Shown here in pieces: positions 51,700-59,903 of a DNA stretch of 59,903 bases (position 1 is the stretch's first letter; each line of letters starts with the position of its first letter). The notes under the pieces were generated by a model. That model saw nothing but the letters and a program-made list of their open reading frames with translations. It did no database searches and had not been told where the DNA came from. Origin of the DNA: Perkinsus olseni (Eukaryota; Perkinsozoa; Perkinsida). The stretch is from contig JABANN010000156.1 of assembly GCA_013115125.1 (NCBI GenBank), positions 1-59,903 on the forward strand. The letters are read 5' to 3'. The translations under genes were made by a program, and so were the position numbers.

Positions 51700-53272
51700 A
51701 TGAGTGACCGACCCGCCACTGAGGGAGGGTCCCCGACTAAAAGGCCGAGAGCTGATTCTGGGAAGGGCCACGGAGGAGCCAAACACAGGAAGGGAGGCGT
51801 GGCACCTGTACAACAGGGCCATCACTTCCACAGCAAGAATAAAATGGCCAGAGCTATTGGTAGTAGTGGCATACCCTCTGGAGGCGGCCTGAACTGTGGG
51901 ACTGAGCAGGTGCTGTCAACGAGGAGTGCACGGTCTTCATGTCCGGCCTTCCTTTCACTACCAAGGAGAGTGATATCGAAAATGCACTTAGTGAGGCTAC
52001 AGTTGAAGAGACCACCTCCACCCAGCAGGGGGCCGAGGTGGCCAGTGGCAGTACACTCTCGGGGTAAGTCACATGCTGTGGATGTTCCGTAGTGGAGGTA
52101 CCCTTCCTCCTCTCCAGGGACAGCGCTCCTCTCAAGCCAACGGCGATACGGCTAGTCCGTGATCGGCTGGGTCACTTGAAGGGCTTCGCTTATGTTGACT
52201 TCGCGTCCCACAGCCAAGCCCAACGAGCGGCTGATCTGATGAATAAGAGGATGGTGCATGGCAATAAGATATTCGCCAGGATATCCCGTCCGACCAAGCC
52301 ACTGTGAGCGTCGGGGCAGCCTCCACCGCAGACAGCGTCTCCTCCACAGGTTCGAGCCAACAACTCTAGTGATGGCGCCTGCTGTCGACCAAGGGGCAGC
52401 AGCAGCCGCCGAGGTGTCCCTGGATGCCTCGAGAATTCTCGCTGCCCTTCACAGTGTGGGGTGCCCCGGGGAGAGCGTCACTTACCCTCGAAATCCTGAC
52501 GCCCATCTCTGCTATGTAGGGAAGGTCGAAGCCGCTGGTGGTAATCCCTTAGGAGTCCTGTCAGGTGCATTTTGGTAAGCCTGAGGAGGCCGACAAGTGC
52601 CTGGCCTTGGAAACTCTCCAGCTGGAGGGCGAAGATGGTCCAGTTCTGAGGATAGAGAGAAGCATCCCGAAGAAGGCCCCTAACATGGGGTCGAAGGCGC
52701 CGCAGCCGAAAGACAAGAAGGCCCTGTTGGAGTACAAGACCTCGGGTAAACGAGAGCGCACTTTGTTCGTCCAGAACTTGTCCTTCGAGACTGAGTAGGC
52801 GGCCCCACTATTGCTGCATCGACGGTTGAGTCATCCTTCTCAGTGAGAATACGCTGCAGAGCTTCGTGGGGTGGTCTATGGCGGAGCAGGGCCTGGTCAC
52901 AGCATGTCTCATCGTCCGCAACAAGAGGGGCAAATCACGAGGGTTCGGTTACCTGGAGTTGGCCACGAAGGAGGCCGCTCAGAAGGTCTCAGAGGCCATC
53001 AATGGTTGTGAGCTCAACGGCCGAGCGATAAAGGTGAGGTGGGCAGACCTCGGCACGCGACCGGTTACAGCGTGGATTAGGTGTCCCCGAGTGACCGGCC
53101 CATCACCAGTAAATCCCATCCTATGGAAGGCGTCACGGAGACCTCTGCTGAGGCGGGGGCTGAGAAGGCTCTACCACAAAAGGAGAACAAGGGGGAGGAA
53201 GAGGAACAGCCTCCCAAGGCGATGATGACCAACTCTGATTTCAGAGCGTGGCTCCTCAGCGGGTCCAGTTGA
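51700..53272 (+). CDS. Prp24/SART3-like RRM protein with C-terminal LSm-interaction motif
   Basis: Prp24/SART3 anneals U4 and U6 snRNA and recycles the U6 snRNP. From ATG 51700 (MSDRPATEGGSPTKRPRADS) an N-terminal basic tail leads to RRM1: TVFMSGLPFTTKESDIENAL and IRLVRDRLGHLKGFAYVDF. A degenerate middle RRM follows (NPDAHLCYV; HFGKPEEADKCLALETLQ). RRM3 has ERTLFVQNLSFETE, ACLIVRNKRGKSRGFGYLEL and LNGRAIKV. The last residues are MMTNSDFRAWLLSGSS, matching the short motif SNxDFRxxF/L that binds the LSm2-8 ring, with the stop at 53270-53272. Unlike SART3 there is no HAT-repeat half, so it resembles yeast Prp24. About seven introns of 45-60 nt. Confidence 0.8.
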
Positions 53273-53366
53273 GTGCCATCTTTCCATACCCCTCCCTCGA
53301 CTCGCGTTGGTAGCCACCCGAGAGTCGGCCCTTCACAGTTTTCCTGCTGCTGCTGGCGTGTGGTGG

Positions 53367-55354
53367 ATGTCCTCGTCTGTCTTATGCTGCGTTGACACCC
53401 AGGCGGTGCGTACCGGGGTCCTTTGGTCAGCAGCCTGGCGCCCGGCCTCTTACCCCTTACTAGCTGTATGCGGCCAGGGACCGGAGGTACGGTTGTATGC
53501 GGTACCACAACCCACTCCGGCGAAGGAGGACGACTCACAGCGAGAGGTCCGTCTCAGCTGCTCGACTACCATAGCGCTGCTGTGATCGTTCCCTCGGCAG
53601 GCCGGCACTCCTCAGCTGAAGTTAGTGAAGACCATAACCACCAACCACACTCGAACACTACGGAGGGTTAATTGGCTGCAAGATGGGTAAGCCCCTTCCT
53701 TGCCGTGTGCGGCTCGCCCGGTGTGGTGGTGCAAGGCTTTGGGAATGTGCTCTCCTCCTCCCTCAGGAAGACGTTGGTGGTGGCCTGCTTCGACGCTTCT
53801 GTATCCCTCTGGGCTGTCGAGGGTTCGGACCCCGAAAATCTTTTAGTCCGCCATAAGGCAACCATACAGGTGACCCCTTCGCTGTGCATCACCCTCCTCC
53901 CGACGCATCTCTCAGGGCCACGAAAATGAAGTGAAGAATGCGTGTTTCTCGCCCAGTGGGAGGTAGGGAGGGTGTTGTGTTGGTTGGCGGCTACGGTCGT
54001 ACTACTACCGCAGGTACCTAGCGACCTGCAGCCGAGACAAGACAGTGTGGGTGTGGGAAGAGTGCGATGTGCTGCCTGAACGACAAGTCGACGAGGATGG
54101 TGAGGAGCAGCCGTCACGGCCGACTCGACCTCGTCACCCTGGTTCCTTCAGAGGACACTCCAGTGGAGGGTCAGGAGATAGACTTTGAGTGTGTTGGTAT
54201 CTTACAAGCGCACAGCCAAGATGTGAAGTCAATAGCCTGGCATCCCTGCGACGATAATGTCCTCTTCAGTGCTAGCTACGATGATACAATACGAGTAAGC
54301 CTACCGCCGCCCAGCCAATTGGAGAGGCCTCTGTATCACAGTCCATAATTTTAGGTGTGGTCTCGCTCGCCTGACGGTGGTGGTGATGATGACTGGCACT
54401 GCATTCAGACCTTAAAGGGGAACGAAAGTAACCCTCCTCCCCGATCTCTACCACTGCTGTCGTTGCGCATTCGTGTATTCCCCACTCTCACCCCTTCTCA
54501 GCTACAGTGTGGAGTCTATCGTTGATCGATGCTGGCTGTCAGCCGTTGATGCTATCAGTGGCCGGTGATGGTGCAATAAAGGCTTGGTTACAGCAACCCA
54601 AACAGGAGGGGGACGTCCCTCTAGAGGTACGCTACACCCACCCTCCGGTCCATCGGCAGTGCACTCCCTCTGCAGCTCCCACAAGGCCCATTGGGGCTCA
54701 CCAATTGGTACACAGCACAAGCGTTCAGTGGATACACCCGAAGTGCTGCGGTGCGGGTCGAGGCGGATCGGCCCACCTGGGAATGTGTTGGTAGGTCCTC
54801 CACTAGGAGTTGTTGTTGGAGTGGTATGAGCAGATACCGCCCGTGTGGGCAACGGCTTGCCAGTATATGACGTTGATACAGCATTAGATCCCTCTGATGG
54901 AGCCATCATCGCTGCCACAGCGGGAGGGTGAGTCATCGGCAAGGGGCTACTGTCCAGAGGTCGTTGCTCTGTATCTCAGGGACAACTCAGTGCGTATATT
55001 TGCGTACACACTGTCAAGCACGGGTGGATGGATGTCGGCCCGCCATGAGGAGCTAGCGGACTCCGCGAAGCTGATGGGTCGGAGGCAGGCCCACACCAGC
55101 GATGTTAACAGCGTAAGTGTCTGAAGCCCTAGGGAGTCTTGCGGCATCTCACGCATACTCAACTGAGTGGATACCGTGCCCTCTTGGTCCCGCGGCATTG
55201 CTCTTGAACGCCCGCACTAGCGATGCGCCACCTCTTCTCTCAGGTTGCCTTCCTTCCAGACCGACAGCCGGACGGTTCCTGGCTCCTGGCCAGTGTGAGC
55301 GATGATGAGAGTGTCAAGTTGTGGAAGGTCCATCGACCTCAAGACCTTCTGTGA
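53367..55354 (+). CDS. CIAO1: CIAO1/Cia1 WD40 protein, cytosolic Fe-S assembly
   Basis: CIAO1 is a seven-bladed beta-propeller subunit of the CIA targeting complex, which hands Fe-S clusters to cytosolic and nuclear proteins. From ATG 53367 ([19 protein letters not shown]), blades read [55 protein letters not shown] and [14 protein letters not shown]. They continue [52 protein letters not shown] and [10 protein letters not shown]. The last blade ends [19 protein letters not shown] at the stop 55352-55354. The order and the [12 protein letters not shown] block are typical of CIAO1. Many short introns, one inside nearly every blade. Linkers are longer and more Pro/Gln-rich than in animal CIAO1. 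Confidence 0.88.
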
Positions 55355-55549
55355 GCCTCCGAGATACCACTAGTGTCACCGTTTCATCAGCGTATCATTG
55401 CATCAACAATAACAACACTGCAACCTTCCCCCGAGGCCAGTGCTTCGTGTTCCTTCACATGATACAGTGTTGGGTTGTTGTTACCGGTCTTGGGTGGTCA
55501 TCAGTGCCGCTGGGTAGGGGAGGCATCTCAATTCTCGTTGATTCGAGCA

Positions 55550-57681
55550 TGGCATCAGGACCGCCTCCCAGTAGCTCACACGGCAGTAGCAGCCTGCCCC
55601 TTCCTTTGCGGCAAGAGCTCCAGCTCGATAATAACTTCAATCAATCACGAGTACGAGGATGCCTCGTTACCTCACACTGCCAATCTATCGCCATTCGACC
55701 ACCATGAGGAATCTTTTTCCTTGACGCTGCGCCGTTGGTTACTGGTCACTCTTGATCGGTTGTTGTTAGGTATGTAGCACGTACAATGGCCATGATAATG
55801 AAGCGTATAAAGTAAAGTACTGGGCTGACTTAGTGTCGACTGTATTGCAGTACGAAGGAGGCGTGGCGACAACTTGTACCGAAATAAGAAAGGCAAGGAG
55901 TGTCCTCCCTCCTGTAGCTGCTGATGGAAGTGCCTCTCCTCTCAGTGGTGGGCTCGCCACGTAAACCCACACCAAACCCTGCCGAGCCTCCCCGCCATCT
56001 TAGCAGCCTCGAGCGACCTACGGACTGAGACGGAGGCCGATCGAGAGTGCGCAGCGCTGTGGTCTACTTCTGATGCGACAACAGCTGATGCAGACACCGC
56101 GAAGTGAGGTCTAGTTCCCTTCCTTCCCTGTATTGCTTACATCCAGCCCGCCATCAGATCCGGACTGATGTCGAAGATCACCGGGCTGGCGATGGGGTTG
56201 TTGTGGAGCAGGGGCGGCACTGCCTGTGATGGCAAGGAAAGTAACCATCGTAGCTAACTATGGGACGGGCAATGTTACCGCTCGCGCGTCCGCTGGCAGG
56301 TGTGTCGGATAATACGATAGTGTTCTCGGTGCAGCAACTGTCGCAGCTAGGAGCTCGAGTGTTACGGAGAGCTTCATCTTATGACAACTCAGTCTTAACG
56401 CTGCAAGAGTTTGATCTTATCGTCGAGGAAGAGCTCACAGCCAGTAAGCAGTGGAGTTCATCCCTCCTGAGGTCCACCCTTCTGAGCCTTCAGTGCGGGT
56501 GACTGCGGTTGAGTTCGGCCTGAGCGTCCAAGCCGGTGGGAAGGCGAGAGGGGCTGTTTTGGCGTACATGGCATCAGTTGACAAGGCGTCTGCGTTCTGT
56601 GATGCTGTGGGCGCAGCATCGGAGATGTTGCGGGGTGTGAAGGTAGCGCCCCCCTCCCCGGCGCCCTCCCGTATTCAACAGTCAGGTTGGCAGCCCGACA
56701 CCAGCTACTCCTGCTGAGAAGGCACACCTCGTTCATAGGATTGCTTTGGAGAGGATCGACACCATGGAGGTCGACAGCACTGGCAATGAGGCACGCTGCA
56801 CGCTTGCAATGAGGCTATCTTCAGGAGTCCCTCACAGCTGGGTGGTCGAAGGCTGATGGCCGTGCTCGGGAACACCTCCGTGCGGGTGAGCAGTTCTGAT
56901 GACCTCTCTTGCCTGGCCATGTGTCTCTTCGTAGGCCGAAAGCCCTTAGCATTGCAAGCCCTCAAGGAGCGCTCCCTCCTGCAGGGCCGACTGGACGAAC
57001 TTGGTAAATATCGTCTGCAGCTGCAAAGCACGAGTGAGTCGTCAGCAGCAGCAGCTGATGTCGTGTGAGGGAGGGGGCTGTGATACGTCTATCAGGTGGG
57101 GTTACAGCAACTGCCGAAATACAGAGTATAGTAGTCGAAGCGTTGTCAGCCAGCACTATGATGGCGAAGAAGCAGAAGGTGAGTGTGTCCTCTAGGCAGT
57201 CCATGAGGTCAGGCCTGCTTAGGTCCATTTGGACCAGGTTGATCAACTCGCCGAGGACATGCAAGAAGTGCGAGAAGACATTGACGTGAGCTTGTCTACC
57301 TGCGGGAGTCGAGGGGATTTTCTCTATTCAGTTGGTGTCGGACGCCATCGCAGCGATGTCCCTGAACGGTGGAACCGCAGCGGCGGAGGAGGACCCCGAG
57401 CTCCAGGCAGAACTCGACAAGATCATGGAAGAGCAGCGAGACATTGACGTTGTCACCGCTAAGGCTCAGGTGAGCTCCCCATGGTTGCATGAAGCTCGGC
57501 GCGGGATGGCTGCACAGCTGTTCCATCACTACCACGCCTTCAATCGGGTCAGGTGGTTGCAGCACCATCCGTCCCGACAGAGGCTGTGGGAGCCGAGCCG
57601 TCGAAGAGCTCTACGGATGACTCGAAGGCCGACAGTACTGCTAGCTCCCCTTCAAGGCTCATGATGTACCAACCTGTGTAG
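55550..57681 (+). CDS. CHMP7-like ESCRT-III (Snf7 domain) protein
   Basis: CHMP7 joins ESCRT-III to the nuclear envelope through an N-terminal winged-helix region. The 5' part is uncertain: ATG 55550 (MASGPPPSSSHGSSSLPL) is a candidate. Internal exons include MSKITGLAMGLLWSRGG (56170-56230) and TIVFSVQQLSQLGARVL (56310-56370), which match the pattern of the CHMP7 N-half. The Snf7 core shows CLFVGRKPLALQALKERSLL, then QGRLDELGKYRLQLQS, IVVEALSASTMMAKKQK, VDQLAEDMQEVREDIDVS, ISDAIAAMSLNGG and DPELQAELDKIMEEQ. These follow the helix 2 to helix 5 order of the family, with the acidic C-terminal helix. The last exon after a phase-0 intron ends SPSRLMMYQPV at 57681. The assignment to CHMP7 rather than another CHMP is moderate. 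Confidence 0.65.
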
Positions 57682-57812
57682 CATCTCTCATACTGTCTTC
57701 TTCATCCGTCCACGGTGCAGAGTTATTGAAGAGGGGATGAGGGGCGATTCATGCTTTGCGGTTGCTGTTGCTGTGCCAGGCTTTTATATATGCTCCCATA
57801 AAAGAGCACTTC

Positions 57813-58234
57813 ATGGGTTGCGGTTCTAGTTTCGAAAGAAGTCGACCGTTGGAGGAGCCTGTAGTGGCATCACAGCGATCAAACCAAGGAGAGTTGGCTG
57901 CCGCTGATGACCGGCCATCTACAGGTATGGCCCCCCAGCGCACGGAGGAGCAGCCATCATCACCGGCGCCTCCTGATGTGGTGTACTTTTAGAGACCCTC
58001 ATCGGTCGATCTTTTGATAGTATCACTCAGGATAAAGCACCTCTGGCGTCGACCAACGGCGTCCTCACACAACTTGAACTACCAGTCGCAGAGACTGATG
58101 CCGTGCAGCCCCCGGAGGAGAGTGTTGCTGTGGATTTTCCAACTGCATTACCACAGCTCATGTCGTCCCAGCCGGGGAGGGATGAACTCCCGATAGAAGT
58201 TGTATTATCAAGATTGCTGCTTGAACAAGCGTAG
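57813..58234 (+). CDS. Small N-myristoylated/palmitoylated protein (MGCGSS start)
   Basis: The ATG at 57813 opens MGCGSSFERSRPLEEPVVAS. Gly2 with Ser6 is an N-myristoylation signal, and Cys3 next to it is a usual palmitoylation site, so the protein should be anchored to a membrane. One intron (57929-57992 approximately) joins ADDRPST to TLIGRSFDSITQDKAPLAS in phase 1. The rest is acidic and Pro/Gln-rich (ETDAVQPPEESVAVDFP), ending VVLSRLLLEQA at 58234. The product is about 118 residues with no visible domain. In alveolates such small MGC proteins often sit on the plasma membrane or inner membrane sacs; that part is inference. It follows the CHMP7-like gene by about 130 bp. Confidence 0.65.
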
Positions 58235-58596
58235 GCCTACTGATCGTTGGGTTGTCTGATGTTATTCTATCAGGTATCGAACGATTGTCGAGTGCAGCCA
58301 TGATGAGCTACCATGACTAGTGTTCACTTTTTCCGATAAATTAACGTTGAGTTTTCCAGTTGTCGACTACTAGACCCTTATGGGTAAATCGCGTGAGTGA
58401 ATATTTAGGCTGATCCAGCAACGCAGAAGTGAGGATATACCACCCCTGACTTAAACGAAATCCCAAGGAAGATGTAAAGAAGATACTCTTCGAGTGTTGC
58501 TATTAATTACCGACTATCTACGCATGATGAAACAACATTGCCGATGGTAGCGGCTGTAGCACAAAAGGAGAGAGGCTATTAACCTGAAAAAAACGA
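58235..58596. other. Intergenic region between convergent genes
   Basis: About 360 bp between the acylated-protein gene and the end of the last minus-strand gene. I see no exon, RNA gene or repeat. Confidence 0.5.
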
Positions 58597-59729
58597 TTAG
58601 TCCTCTCTACGCCTCGCACACTCACCGTCATATCCCCGATGTGCATCGGCATTGCCGAGCCTATTCTGCCGTAACCTGTCATGGTGCTTCTCATCAGTGG
58701 ATAGTGACGGTGTACCTTGGAGGGTACGAAAGGTCGTAGGAATACACGGCTGATGTATGACCTGTCTCTGATAGAAAGGGGACCAGCTAGTATAGATAGG
58801 CTGGCTCTTAGTGATGGGATGGTACGGCCGGGTGGGGCGGGTCGTCAGGAAAGGCGACGGGTGGGGCGAAGGAGGAGGGCACCGCCATTGCAGCATCGGT
58901 GATGTGATGCGTCTTGGTGAGAAGGCAATGTGTGGTGGCGGGGAGGAGGCCTACACTCTACCACTGGCGGGAGCATCAGGCTGAATGACCCACATGTATC
59001 ATCCTCACAGCTGCAGGGAAGACCTTCACAGAGGAATGCCGCTGCTGCTGAGGAGGAGACATCAGGTGGGATAATCTGGAGGGCGGACACCTTTCCGACT
59101 GAAGAAGGGTAGGGTGCACGACCGCATGAACCGTTCTTGAACCAAGGCTGCCTACCTGGGATAACGGATGCACTGCAGCAGACGTCGCGCGGTACTCGAC
59201 CTTCTTCGGAGTCGGGGTCCACGAGTTGGGCAGCACAGAGGGACCGACCGCAGCCCGAACTGGCTCCTTATCCCCGGCGCGCCGGGCATCGAACGACCTG
59301 GCCTCATCGGGGCTAATCGATCTGCATACAATGAGATGTATAGTAGATCCCGGGAATGCTGATGGACACGGACAAGAAAGATCGTCATGAGCTGTATGAG
59401 AACTGGATGCTTTACCGACTGCTATTGCCGTCTGCCGGCTGTCTACTCAGCCACGAGGGAGAGGGGCTCGACAATGTAGCCCACCTTGCAGATCCTGTCA
59501 GGGATGATGACGACTCCAGCTGGCGTCCGGACTTGTAGATTCCCGGCGAATGCGGGCGGCTGCTCGGAGCCGTACTGACAGCACCGCTGTGGAGGATAGG
59601 GTCGGCCTCTAGTCGCTCGGGGAGGACCTTCCCACATCAATCCCGCCAGGCCGATAACTGTCGGCCTCTTACCGGTACTGTGCGACTCTCCAACCAAGCC
59701 GCCTCTTCGAAAGAGTCGTACAGCTCCAT
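58597..59729 (-). CDS. Hypothetical Pro/Ser-rich multi-exon protein
   Basis: Not recognised. The ATG at 59729 starts MELYDSFEEAAWLESRTVP, ending at a good donor (gtaaga). An 86-nt intron leads to RCCQYGSEQPPAFAGNLQV and RTPAGVVIIPDRICK, a compact hydrophobic/Gly segment. Later exons include PNSWTPTPKKVEYRATSAAV (59230-59160) and SPPQQQRHSSVKVFPA (59085-59035). The final part has PITKSQPIYTSWSPFYQRQV, then PSLSTDEKHHDRLRQNRLG, with the stop at 58597-58599. Intron boundaries in the middle are not resolved. The repeated short Tyr/Pro segments recall cytoskeletal or flagellar microtubule-associated proteins, but that is a loose impression. Confidence 0.45.
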
Positions 59730-59833
59730 GTTTGAGGAAGTGGAGCTCGGCTCAGCTGAGGAGAAGGAGGAGCGGCGGTTCGTGAAGCGAACATTCGCAA
59801 TGATGATGCACCTGCGGGTTCGAAGTCGTCGTC

Positions 59834-59903
<70 letters not shown>
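59834..59903. repeat. (TTG)n / (GTT)n microsatellite reaching the window end
   Basis: More than 23 uninterrupted TTG units run to the last base of the window, so the full length is unknown. It lies just upstream of the minus-strand gene starting at 59729, where it would be read as (AAC)n. Confidence 0.97.

Noticed and set aside
59834-59903. Telomeric repeat at the window end
   Set aside because: The unit is plain TTG/GTT without the TTTAGGG-type G runs; it is a microsatellite.

Overview
The window is eukaryotic nuclear DNA from an intron-rich protist with tightly packed genes on both strands. Most genes are cut by short GT-AG introns (mostly about 40-110 nt), while a few (EF-2, a DEAH-box-type helicase, a NIPA-like transporter, a large low-complexity protein) are almost or wholly intron-free. 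An IFT43 gene implies cilia or flagella. A peroxisomal PTS1 enzyme, tandem DMT transporters of the SLC35F6/CRT type and a candidate splice acceptor just upstream of the EF-2 ATG fit an alveolate, and a Perkinsus-like organism is my best guess. That identity is inferred, not proven.

Layout. 1-5940 (-): a very intron-rich gene with tandem helical repeats, a CCHC zinc knuckle and a retropepsin-like strand; it runs off the window start. 6494-9358 (+): two unrecognised genes, the second with a mitochondrial-type presequence. 10094-12610 (-): EF-2. 12951-15050 (+): a helical, possibly mitochondrial protein. 15320-15391 (+): tRNA-Ala(CGC). 15597-18736 (-): auxilin-type J-protein, a DIX-like protein and a multi-pass membrane protein. 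18914-19332 (+): a small gene. 19447-24327 (-): helicase and NIPA-like transporter. 24543-25293 (-): two paralogous small membrane proteins.

25601-33034 (+): RPF2, a peroxisomal enoyl-CoA isomerase/hydratase, an FtsJ/Trm7 methyltransferase and a coiled-coil protein. 33620-43388 (-): PUF protein, a TRIAP1/Mdm35-like protein, a low-complexity protein and two tandem SLC35F6/CRT-like transporters. 43679-58234 (+): PTEN/C2 protein of the auxilin-GAK kind, DNA polymerase kappa, IFT43, Trm10, a Prp24/SART3-like RRM protein, CIAO1, a CHMP7-like ESCRT-III protein and an acylated small protein. 58597-59729 (-): an unrecognised gene. The window ends in a (GTT)n repeat.

The most striking signal is a motif shared by introns: many introns of the genes at 1-15 kb, and a few elsewhere, carry a tRNA T-arm/B-box-like s sequence (GGGTTCGATCCCTGGC and variants), usually soon after the 5' splice site and in a few cases inverted. 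This looks like a family of mobile or tRNA-derived introns. Most other genes are housekeeping: translation and ribosome assembly (EF-2, RPF2, Trm7, Trm10), splicing (Prp24/SART3-like), Fe-S assembly (CIAO1), membrane traffic (auxilin-type proteins, CHMP7) and DNA damage tolerance (Pol kappa).
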